Of a DNA stretch of 7,537 bases, positions 1 to 4,626 are shown piece by piece; position 1 is the first letter of the stretch, and the number at the start of each line of letters is the position of its first letter. The translations under genes and the position numbers were made by a program. The notes beneath the pieces were generated by a model, which did not search any database, had not been told where the DNA came from, and saw nothing but the letters and a program-made list of their open reading frames with translations. The DNA lies in contig JAQVPT010000177.1 of NCBI GenBank assembly GCA_028701945.1, positions 1-7,537 of the forward strand, written 5' to 3'. The stretch comes from Bacteroidales bacterium. Lineage in GTDB: Bacteria > Bacteroidota > Bacteroidia > Bacteroidales > ML635J-15.

Positions 1-136
1 GTTTTTGTTTAGATATTAATTGCAATAATCATATATTCAAAGCAAAAATCTTTACAACAGAACTCACAAAAAATCACAAATTGTTACTTTACTTTTTTTA
101 GTTCCAAAGCTTGAACTCTGTTTTCACATAAAAATC

Positions 137-169
137 TTTGCACCCAATTAGGTGTTGGGTATAAGTTTT
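137..169 (+). promoter_or_regulatory. Possible Bacteroidota-type promoter of the first operon
   Basis: TTTG at 137-140 and TAAGTTTT at 162-169 are separated by 21 bp. The Bacteroidota housekeeping promoter is a -33 TTTG and a -7 TAnnTTTG about 19-21 bp apart, so the spacing fits and the -7 box matches except for its last base. Transcription would start near 175-178 and give a leader of about 130 nt that includes the 209-283 hairpin. In such AT-rich DNA a chance match is quite possible. Confidence 0.3.
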
Positions 170-208
170 AATAAGTAGTGTGAGATTGAAAAATGCAAAT
201 TGAAAAGT

Positions 209-288
209 ATAGACCTGTGAAAACTTAAGTTGGATTTTTTTATGAAGAATACTAATACAACAGAATAGTTTTTATAGGTCTATTTTTT
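209..288 (+). promoter_or_regulatory. Long-loop hairpin followed by a U-run (candidate attenuator or terminator)
   Basis: ATAGACCTGTGAAAAC (209-224) can pair with GTTTTTATAGGTCTAT (268-283) over 16 positions: 14 Watson-Crick pairs and two G-U wobbles. Five T residues follow (284-288). The 43-nt loop contains an 8-codon mini-ORF (242-268) whose start context TTATGAAGAATA is repeated at the start of the next real gene (306-317). The U-run suits a factor-independent terminator, either of an RNA starting upstream or as an attenuator 20 nt before the operon's first start codon. The wobbles favour a structure made as + strand RNA. The function is inferred. Confidence 0.45.
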
Positions 289-307
289 AAAACAAATAAT
301 TAAAATT

Positions 308-508
308 ATGAAGAATAATCTTACATACGTTTTTACCTTAATTCTTTTTGTCATCTGGGGTACTGCTTTTTTTATGTACGATGCTGGGTATATGATACAT
401 ATATTACTTGTAATTGCATTTTTTCCAATTTTAATTCGTGTTATCAGAGGTAAAGAGTTTTATGTGAAAAAAACAGAAGACAATAAATTAGAAAACAATA
501 ACATATAA
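308..508 (+). CDS. lmo0937/DUF5670-type small membrane protein with extended C-terminal tail
   Basis: This 66-residue protein belongs by sequence pattern to the tiny lmo0937-type (DUF5670) membrane family. The visible signature is an N-terminal hydrophobic helix (about residues 5-23) with the family Trp at 17, a short Tyr-Asp-Ala-Gly turn, a second helix starting with IHILLVIAF (about 30-45), and a basic end RVIRG. The usual size is about 50 residues. This copy adds a hydrophilic tail of about 17 residues rich in Lys, Glu and Asn, which the two other copies in the window (520-678 and 1564-1725) lack. It heads a three-gene operon; the next start is 11 nt past its stop. No biochemical role is known to me for the family; small two-helix inner-membrane proteins of this kind are often stress-induced. 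Family assignment is good, function open. Confidence 0.85.
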   Translation: MKNNLTYVFTLILFVIWGTAFFMYDAGYMIHILLVIAFFPILIRVIRGKEFYVKKTEDNKLENNNI

Positions 509-519
509 AAATAAAAATT

Positions 520-678
520 ATGGGAAACATTCTATATATAATAGCTGTAATATTAATTATTGCCTGGGCAATTGGATTTCTTGGATATAATGCAACAGGT
601 ATAATTCATATTCTTCTTGTAATAGCTGCTATTGCAGTATTATTAAGATTAATTAGAGGAAATAAACGAGTAAGTTAA
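520..678 (+). CDS. lmo0937/DUF5670-type small membrane protein, second copy
   Basis: This 52-residue ORF begins at ATG 520 after the A-rich leader AAAAATAAAAATT. It shows the whole family pattern: MGNILYIIAV, Trp16-Ala-Ile-Gly, Tyr23-Asn-Ala, then IHILLVIA and the C-terminal LLRLIRG. Two membrane helices (about 4-22 and 28-45) with a short turn and a basic end are expected, so it should be an inner-membrane hairpin. Its length matches the family norm. It lies 11 nt after the first copy and 22 nt before the lipoprotein gene, with no terminator between, so the three are very likely co-transcribed. It resembles the copy at 1564 more than its immediate neighbour, especially in the WAIG and LRLIRG segments. 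The role is unknown. Confidence 0.9.
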   Translation: MGNILYIIAVILIIAWAIGFLGYNATGIIHILLVIAAIAVLLRLIRGNKRVS

Positions 679-700
679 ATAACTAATAAATTAAACAAAT

Positions 701-1162
701 ATGAAAAAAACAATGTTAATTCTTGCCATTATATCAGTTATGATTGCAGGAGTACTAAGTACAGGATGTAATTCGGACCAACAAAAAATGCTTGAGGCGA
801 AACAGAAAGTAGAAGATGCTAATAGAGAGCTTGAAATTGCAGAACAAAAGTTGGCTGAAGAAAAAATGGAAAAAGAGTGGGCTGAGTATAAGTCAGAATG
901 CATGTTGCAAATTGCTATTAATGATAGTCAGATTGAAGGTCTAGAAAAAGCCATCTCACTAAACAAAAAAGGCTACAACAAAGATTATATAGATAAAGTT
1001 AATAAGCTTAAAGCGGAAAATAATAAAATCAGATCAAGAATTGGTGTGTATGAAGAAAATAAAGACATTTCAACATGGGAAATTTTTAAGGAAGAAATCA
1101 ATCGAGATATGAAAAGTATTGTTGAGACATTTAAAAATTTAACTGCCAGTAACACAGATTAG
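701..1162 (+). CDS. Coiled-coil lipoprotein resembling the sll1863-type stress-response family
   Basis: This 153-residue protein has a lipoprotein signal: basic MKK, a hydrophobic core (residues 4-19), then L-S-T-G-Cys with Cys23 as the likely lipidated residue. Ser at -3 is not the classical lipobox residue, but relaxed lipoboxes are common in Bacteroidota. The mature part is highly charged and helical, with heptad-like patterning at about 29-66 and 74-118. The segment KEWAEYKSE, the following charged helix and the late W-E-I-F-K-E-E...DM pattern match what I recall of sll1863-type stress proteins of Bacteroidota, where an EWE-F-K-E motif and a W-x-x-F-K-x-E-F-x-x-D-M motif flank a coiled coil. 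It is last in its operon and is followed by a strong terminator. It is probably membrane-anchored facing the periplasm. The family name is recalled by pattern, so it is moderately sure. Confidence 0.8.
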   Translation: MKKTMLILAIISVMIAGVLSTGCNSDQQKMLEAKQKVEDANRELEIAEQKLAEEKMEKEWAEYKSECMLQIAINDSQIEGLEKAISLNKKGYNKDYIDKVNKLKAENNKIRSRIGVYEENKDISTWEIFKEEINRDMKSIVETFKNLTASNTD

Positions 1163-1197
1163 ATTAACAATTTGTCGATAAACACTAGCTATTATGC

Positions 1198-1237
1198 AAA
1201 AAGAGAAACCTGTTAATGTCAAGTTTCTCTTTTTTTA
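1198..1237 (+). terminator. Rho-independent terminator of the first operon
   Basis: AAAAAGAGAAAC (1198-1209) pairs perfectly with GTTTCTCTTTTT (1223-1234) across a 13-nt loop, and the T-run continues to 1237. It begins 36 bases after the stop codon of the lipoprotein gene. Because the stem is flanked by A-runs on the left and T-runs on the right, it could work on either strand, but only the + strand has a gene ending here. Confidence 0.85.
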
Positions 1238-1278
1238 TTGATATGCATATAGAAACAAATTATGTAAGTCTTTAAAGG

Positions 1279-1318
1279 AATTGTGTAACGCTTTCGCAAA
1301 GAGATAGACTTATATTTG
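1279..1318 (+). promoter_or_regulatory. Promoter of the csbD-type operon with shared upstream element
   Basis: TATATTTG (1311-1318) is an exact match to the Bacteroidota -7 box TAnnTTTG, 35 nt before the CsbD-type start codon. AATTGTGTAACGCTT (1279-1293) recurs with one change ahead of the ice-binding gene at 4555-4569, at the identical distance (32 bp, start to start) from that gene's own TAnnTTTG. No good -33 TTTG exists at the normal 19-21 bp spacing; TTTC at 1292-1295 is the nearest. The upstream element may therefore be the contact site of an alternative sigma factor or an activator. A related half (AATTATGTAA) sits 21 bp upstream, and the palindrome ATATGCATAT lies at 1241-1250. Confidence 0.6.
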
Positions 1319-1353
1319 TAATGAAAAATAAAGACAATTAAAATTAAAAAAAA

Positions 1354-1539
1354 ATGGATACTTTAGAAATAAAAGGCAACTGGAACGAACTTAAAGGAAA
1401 GCTAAAACAACAATTTGCAAATTTAACTGACGATGACTTAATGTTCAAAGAAGGTAAAAAAGAAGAAATGTATGGAAAGCTTCAGATTAAACTAGGCAAA
1501 ACAAAAGAAGAGTTAAATAAAATAATTTCGGAATTGTAA
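1354..1539 (+). CDS. CsbD-family stress-response protein
   Basis: This 61-residue soluble protein carries the family hallmarks: I-K-G-N-W-N-E-L-K-G-K-L-K (residues 5-17), then F-A-N-L-T-D-D-D-L (21-29), an EGK segment (33-35), and a C-terminal helix with G-K-L-Q...L-G-K-T-K-E-E-L. The Bacteroidota CsbD form has this size. CsbD was first described in Bacillus subtilis as a member of the SigB general-stress regulon, and relatives are stress- or stationary-phase-induced; their molecular activity is not settled. Here it is the first gene after the promoter at 1279-1318 and heads a run of small stress-type genes reaching 4463. The next gene starts 24 nt after its stop. ATG 1354 is preceded by an A-rich leader and is the only sensible start. 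Confidence 0.93.
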   Translation: MDTLEIKGNWNELKGKLKQQFANLTDDDLMFKEGKKEEMYGKLQIKLGKTKEELNKIISEL

Positions 1540-1563
1540 TTTACAATAACTTAAAAAAACATT

Positions 1564-1725
1564 ATGAATAATTTACTTTATTTAGTTGCAATAATTTTGG
1601 TCATTCTTTGGGCTATCGGATATTATGTTTATAGTGCAAGTTCGCTCATACATATCCTCTTAGTTATTGCAATAATAACAGTTTCGCTAAGATTAATCAG
1701 AGGTCGCAACAGAACCAAAATTTAA
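1564..1725 (+). CDS. lmo0937/DUF5670-type small membrane protein, third copy
   Basis: This 53-residue ORF starts at ATG 1564 after AAAAAAACATT. It shows MNNLLYLVAI, Trp16-Ala-Ile-Gly, a Tyr-Ser-Ala turn, IHILLVIA at about 29-36 and the end LRLIRGRNR, so it is a two-helix membrane hairpin like the copies at 308 and 520. It sits between the CsbD-type and YtxH genes, in what looks like one transcript, with no terminator on either side (24-nt gap before, 61-nt gap after). Having one copy in each of two adjacent stress operons, plus a tandem pair in the first, suggests repeated duplication and separate regulation. The sharp conservation of IHILLVIA and RLIRG among all three implies a constrained role, unknown at present. 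Confidence 0.9.
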   Translation: MNNLLYLVAIILVILWAIGYYVYSASSLIHILLVIAIITVSLRLIRGRNRTKI

Positions 1726-1786
1726 TCTATTATAAAAGAAAAACGTAAATATCAAACAAGTATTAATTATTATAAAAACAAGTATT

Positions 1787-2044
1787 ATGAACACAGGGAA
1801 AATTTTATTAGGAGTTTTAGCAGGTGCAGCCGTAGGTGCAACATTAGGAATCTTATTTGCACCAGCAAAAGGTTCTAAAACTAGACACAGAATCGCTAAA
1901 AAAGGCGAAGAGTACAAAGATGCAGTAAAAGACAAATTCGATGAATTTGTTGACAACGTTTCTGAAAAATATGAAGATGTAAAAGAAGGTGTTTCTGATT
2001 TTGTTGACAAAGGTCATAAAAAAACAGAAAAAGCAAAAAAGTAA
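1787..2044 (+). CDS. YtxH-domain protein
   Basis: This 85-residue protein begins with a Gly/Ala-rich membrane segment (about residues 5-26, LLGVLAGAAVGATLGILFAP) ending in the family signature F-A-P-x-K-G (24-29). This is followed by the basic T-R-H-R-I-A-K-K-G-E stretch and a long charged helix with repeated D-x-F/V-x-D patterns. That is the usual YtxH arrangement: one N-terminal membrane anchor and a soluble amphipathic coiled-coil tail, probably cytoplasmic. YtxH of Bacillus is a general-stress protein of unknown activity. The tail, with many Lys, Glu and Asp and the end KKTEKAKK, looks like a low-complexity helical rod. The gene is preceded by a short direct repeat (ACAAGTATT, 1758-1766 and 1777-1785). 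Confidence 0.92.
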   Translation: MNTGKILLGVLAGAAVGATLGILFAPAKGSKTRHRIAKKGEEYKDAVKDKFDEFVDNVSEKYEDVKEGVSDFVDKGHKKTEKAKK

Positions 2045-2071
2045 TTTTTAATTAACATTTTGCCAAAATGC

Positions 2072-2141
2072 CCTGTCATTAAGATTGCAAAAGGTTTGTG
2101 TAAACTTAAAAATTGCACATCCTAAGTAACATAATGACAGG
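2072..2141 (+). promoter_or_regulatory. Inverted repeat covering the start codon of the cupin-like gene
   Basis: CCTGTCATTA (2072-2081) and TAATGACAGG (2132-2141) are perfect reverse complements. The right arm contains the ATG at 2134-2136. In RNA the pair would form a 10-bp stem that hides the start codon, with a loop of 50 nt that also holds TTGTGTAA (2096-2103) and a small GTTT/AAAC stem. It could set translation of this gene apart from the YtxH gene upstream. An operator dyad is an alternative. No experimental basis; a chance repeat is possible. Confidence 0.4.
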
Positions 2142-2610
2142 ATATTGGGGCAATTACAACAAAACATTTATCCAAATGCAAGAACAAGTATTTATTACAA
2201 AAAATGTATTAACAAGCGATTTTGCCGCTGTAGTGGAAGATTTAAGTGAGTATAAACTATCAGATTTAAACAAAAAACTTAATCAAAAAATAAATTCAGT
2301 TCAAAAACCATTTTGTTTTCTAAATCTTAAATGTGATAATACTATAAAAATTGCTATTGTTTCAATTTTTAAGGGTACTTCGTTAAATTCTTTTCAGGCT
2401 GGTAAAGCTGTAATATTAAACATTTTTGGAGGAGTTTTAAACTTAAGTTCTAGCAACAAAGTTAAGAGGCTGGGAAAAAATGATGTAGCAGTATTGACTG
2501 AGAATGTAAAATTCAATTTGACTGCTGTTAATGATTGTATCTTTGTGATAACCTCAATAAGGAACAATTCAAACTCTAAAGATATTGTTGCACAAATTTC
2601 GAATAAATAA
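2134..2610 (+). CDS. Degenerate cupin-like hypothetical protein
   Basis: This 158-residue cytoplasmic protein has no signal peptide or membrane segment. I do not recognise a named family. The second half (about residues 92-146) alternates short hydrophobic strands in a way that resembles the end of a cupin barrel: SFQAGKAVILNIFGG, then VLNLSSSN...RLGKNDVAVL, then VKFNLTAVNDCIFVITSI. In cupins this is where a G-x-V-x-V strand is followed by the L-x-x-G-D-x-x-x-I turn and the last strand pair. The metal-binding His/Glu set of active cupins is absent, since no His occurs here, so a catalytic role is unlikely and ligand sensing or structure is more plausible. ATG 2134 is preferred to a TTG seven codons earlier (2113). 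The next gene starts 7 nt after the stop. Confidence 0.7.
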   Translation: MTGYWGNYNKTFIQMQEQVFITKNVLTSDFAAVVEDLSEYKLSDLNKKLNQKINSVQKPFCFLNLKCDNTIKIAIVSIFKGTSLNSFQAGKAVILNIFGGVLNLSSSNKVKRLGKNDVAVLTENVKFNLTAVNDCIFVITSIRNNSNSKDIVAQISNK

Positions 2611-2617
2611 AAAAATT

Positions 2618-2959
2618 ATGGAAGAAAACCCAAAACAATTTGAAACTCTGGTTGATCGAGCAAAAGATTACGGACAAACCAGTTTAATCTTGGTTACGTT
2701 AAAAGCTCTATATAAATCATCAGAAGTGTTGTCATCAACAATTTCGAACTCTATTGGTCCAGCAATAATCTGTTTTGCTGTACTTTTTGCAAATCTAGGC
2801 TTAGCATTCTGGCTTGGTGAAATACTTGGTTCTTTAAATGCTGGTTTCTTTATTGTTGCAGCATTTTATCTTGTCTTGGCACTTTTTATTCATATTTTCC
2901 TGCGTAAGTGGATGAGAAAATGTTTCCGCAATTTGATAATTAAAAATGTGCTAAAATAA
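2618..2959 (+). CDS. Holin-X/DUF1469-like two-helix membrane protein
   Basis: This 113-residue protein has a charged N-terminal amphipathic stretch (1-45, including DRAKDYGQTS and ALYKSSEVLSS), two strong membrane helices (about 46-66 and 73-94), and a basic C-terminus R-K-W-M-R-K. The pattern of F-A-N-L-G-L-A-F-W-L-G-E followed by A-G-F-F-I-V-A-A-F-Y is what I recall from the group named phage holin family or Putative Actinobacterial Holin-X (DUF1469-type) in Bacteroidota. Despite that name, such genes are chromosomal, sit beside YtxH-type genes, and are not tied to lysis. No phage gene is seen nearby. It likely forms an inner-membrane hairpin with both ends in the cytoplasm. ATG 2618 is chosen because an upstream TTG (2585) would overlap the previous gene. 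Confidence 0.82.
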   Translation: MEENPKQFETLVDRAKDYGQTSLILVTLKALYKSSEVLSSTISNSIGPAIICFAVLFANLGLAFWLGEILGSLNAGFFIVAAFYLVLALFIHIFLRKWMRKCFRNLIIKNVLK

Positions 2960-2965
2960 AATATT

Positions 2966-3346
2966 ATGCAAAATATTAACACTTCCGAGCAATTAATGGC
3001 TGCAATTCAAAAACTTGAACTTGAACAGCAAGAAAAAGGGATATTATTAAAAGTTGAGGCTGTCGAAGCCATAGAAAAATTTAATCCCCTTAACCTCTTA
3101 ACTAATGTATTAGAGGACAGTACAGCATCGCCGGTTATTATTGATAAAATGTTAAAATCTGCATTCCAGATTTTCTCAGAATATATTACTGGTAAAGTTT
3201 CTGGTGGAGAGCAGAGCAATATGTTTCGCAAAATTCTAGGAACTCTACTTAAGTCTGGTTTAACAAGCATTCGCACTAATAATATGGAAACATTCAAATC
3301 AATTAGCCAATATATTTACTTAAACGTATTTAAAAAGCAAGATTAG
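2966..3346 (+). CDS. Conserved hypothetical protein of the YtxH/holin-X neighbourhood
   Basis: This 126-residue protein starts 6 nt after the holin-X-like gene, so the two are surely co-transcribed. No catalytic motif or signal peptide is visible. The N-terminus (about 6-31) is a charged helix with L-E-L-E-Q-Q-E-K; a middle segment (about 37-52) reads F-N-P-L-N-L-L-T-N-V-L-E-D; then comes S-P-V-I-I-D-K-M-L-K, a moderately hydrophobic helix ending in G-K-V, and G-G-E...M-F-R-K-I-L-G-T-L-L-K-S-G-L-T (about 80-101). I recall similar proteins next to the same partners in other Bacteroidota, with P-x-N-L-L and F-R-K-x-L-G-x-x-L conserved, but no function is known to me. It may be peripheral to the membrane and a partner of the preceding protein. 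The following gene begins one base after its stop. Confidence 0.8.
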   Translation: MQNINTSEQLMAAIQKLELEQQEKGILLKVEAVEAIEKFNPLNLLTNVLEDSTASPVIIDKMLKSAFQIFSEYITGKVSGGEQSNMFRKILGTLLKSGLTSIRTNNMETFKSISQYIYLNVFKKQD

Positions 3347-3347
3347 A

Positions 3348-4463
3348 GTGAAGTCATTTTTTACTGATAAAGTCCTAAAGTTACCGGTTTATGCCAAAAT
3401 GACTGTAATTCTTATTGGAATTATTGCCTTAATAAGTATTCTATATTTTGCCGCAAACATTATAATCCCTCTTGTTTTTGCTTTGATAATTGCAATTTTA
3501 TTACAACCCGTGGTAAAGTTTTTAGTGAAGCATAGGTTTAATAGAATTTTAGCAATAATTATTACACTCACAGCAACTATATTACTTATTGCAGGAGTTT
3601 TGTTTTTTCTCATTTCTCAAGCAAGTTTGTTTTCCAAATCATTGCCTGCGATTGTTGACAGTGTTTCCGAAACTATAAATCAATTTTTAGCTTGGTTTTC
3701 TCAAAAGTCCAATATAAATCCTGGAATTATACATGAACAAATTGCAAGTGCAAAAAAAGAATTTATTAGTAATTACGGATCAGAAATCGGAAAGACTTTA
3801 CTGTCTGTAGGCAATACATTGATAATTGTGTTTTTGATACCTGTTTATATATTTGCTATTTTGTATTATGAGCCTATTTTGAGTGAATTCATTAAGAAGT
3901 TGTTCGGAAAGGATAATCTGCCAAAACTTAGCGAGGTTATGATTAAGATTAAAACTTTAGTGCAAGGCTATCTTACTGGATTAATAATTGAAATTGGAAT
4001 TGTCTCGGCACTCAATGTTACATTCTTATTAGTTTTGGGCATTGAATATGCTTTTTTACTTGGAATTATAGGTGGACTATTAAACTTGATACCTTATTTG
4101 GGAGGTTTAGTTGCAGTTGCTTTACCTATGATGGTTGCGTTAGCGACTAAGGATACTGCTTGGTATGCTGTTTATGTGATGATAGGTTATTACGTGATTC
4201 AATTATTAGACAATAATATAGTTGTGCCAAAAATCATGGCTTCAAAAGTCAAAATAAATGCCCTTTTCACAATAATGGTTGTAATAGCTGGTAATGCTTT
4301 ATGGGGTATTTCAGGAATGTTTCTGGCAATCCCGATTTTGGCAATAATCAAATTAATTTTTGACCATATAGAACCTCTTAAACCTTGGGGATTTTTACTC
4401 GGAGATACTATGCCGCCAATCATAGAAATCAAATCTATATTAAAAAAACGCAAAAAACGATAG
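3348..4463 (+). CDS. AI-2E/PerM-family permease
   Basis: This 371-residue polytopic inner-membrane protein has family-typical length and layout. There is a cluster of helices at about 18-90 containing P-L-V-F-A-L-I-I-A-I-L-L-Q-P, a long amphipathic region (about 92-145), a helix at about 149-172, and a C-terminal bundle (205-345) with G-G-L-L-N-L-I-P-Y-L-G-G at 242-253 and D-N-N-I-V-V-P-K-I-M at 288-297. These last two are the best family signatures. The family is named after the Escherichia coli autoinducer-2 exporter TqsA, but most members have unknown substrates and some act in Na+/H+ antiport or osmotic stress. Given the stress-gene neighbourhood, a role in ion or osmolyte balance is at least as likely as signalling. 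GTG 3348 is one base past the preceding stop, which suggests translational coupling; ATG 3399 (residue 18) is an alternative start inside the first helix. Confidence 0.92.
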   Translation: MKSFFTDKVLKLPVYAKMTVILIGIIALISILYFAANIIIPLVFALIIAILLQPVVKFLVKHRFNRILAIIITLTATILLIAGVLFFLISQASLFSKSLPAIVDSVSETINQFLAWFSQKSNINPGIIHEQIASAKKEFISNYGSEIGKTLLSVGNTLIIVFLIPVYIFAILYYEPILSEFIKKLFGKDNLPKLSEVMIKIKTLVQGYLTGLIIEIGIVSALNVTFLLVLGIEYAFLLGIIGGLLNLIPYLGGLVAVALPMMVALATKDTAWYAVYVMIGYYVIQLLDNNIVVPKIMASKVKINALFTIMVVIAGNALWGISGMFLAIPILAIIKLIFDHIEPLKPWGFLLGDTMPPIIEIKSILKKRKKR

Positions 4464-4523
4464 TACAATAATTAAACATTAAAAAGCCTTTGTGTTAGAT
4501 AATCTTACTGTTAATAGAAAAAG

Positions 4524-4549
4524 AATAAGTAAAAATGATGTAACTTATT
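4524..4549. promoter_or_regulatory. Possible operator dyad upstream of the ice-binding gene
   Basis: AATAAGT (4524-4530) and ACTTATT (4543-4549) form a 7-bp inverted repeat with a 12-bp gap, ending 5 bp before the shared AATTGTGTAA element. It could be a protein-binding dyad or a weak hairpin at the end of the permease transcript. It lacks a T-run, and I found no clear terminator anywhere in 4464-4560. Confidence 0.22.
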
Positions 4550-4554
4550 TCTGT

Positions 4555-4594
4555 AATTGTGTAATGCTTGCACTATGGTAAAGAGGTAAATTTG
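4555..4594 (+). promoter_or_regulatory. Promoter of the ice-binding/Ig gene with shared upstream element
   Basis: TAAATTTG (4587-4594) matches TAnnTTTG exactly and lies 32 nt before the ATG. AATTGTGTAATGCTT (4555-4569) differs by one base from 1279-1293, and the distance to the -7 box is identical (32 bp, start to start). TTG at 4568-4570 gives only a 16-bp spacer, so a housekeeping -33 box is weak here as in the csbD-type promoter. The two promoters therefore look like members of one regulon. Confidence 0.6.
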
Positions 4595-4626
4595 CAATAT
4601 CAAATAAATTATGTAATAAAACAATT

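Larger units (their letters stand above)
1..307. other. Intergenic region without a convincing gene
   Basis: I see no credible coding sequence on either strand. Stops are frequent in every frame. The longest forward reading runs off the left edge and stops near base 100, and its translation resembles nothing I know. The stretch is very AT-rich. It contains a short dyad (ACCCAA at 142-147, TTGGGT at 155-160), a possible promoter at 137-169, a long-loop hairpin at 209-283, and two mini-ORFs of 11 and 8 codons (193-228 and 242-268). It is best read as the leader of the operon that begins at 308. Confidence 0.6.

Noticed and set aside
142..160. ACCCAA/TTGGGT dyad as a terminator or operator
   Set aside because: It is a six-base stem with no T-run, in competition with an overlapping CACC/GGTG pairing; too weak to call.
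1693..2010. Minus-strand ORF of about 105 codons opposite the YtxH gene
   Set aside because: It is the antisense shadow of the YtxH gene and of the end of the third lmo0937-type gene. Its translation is low-complexity Ser/Phe/Ile-rich and resembles no family.
2096..2133. A third copy of the shared promoter element (TTGTGTAA at 2096-2103)
   Set aside because: Only the 8-base core is present, the GCTT part is missing, and no TAnnTTTG stands at the matching distance (2126-2133 reads GTAACATA).
2618..2959. Reading the holin-X-like gene as evidence of a prophage
   Set aside because: No capsid, tail, integrase, endolysin or attachment site is present, and this family is usually chromosomal and stress-linked in Bacteroidota.
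3007..3297. Minus-strand ORF of about 96 codons opposite the conserved hypothetical gene
   Set aside because: The + strand frame has tight operon spacing and sensible composition. The minus frame has no leader or recognisable family.
3348..4463. Naming the permease as a dedicated autoinducer-2 exporter
   Set aside because: The family is broad, the substrate cannot be read from sequence, and no quorum-sensing genes such as luxS are in the window.
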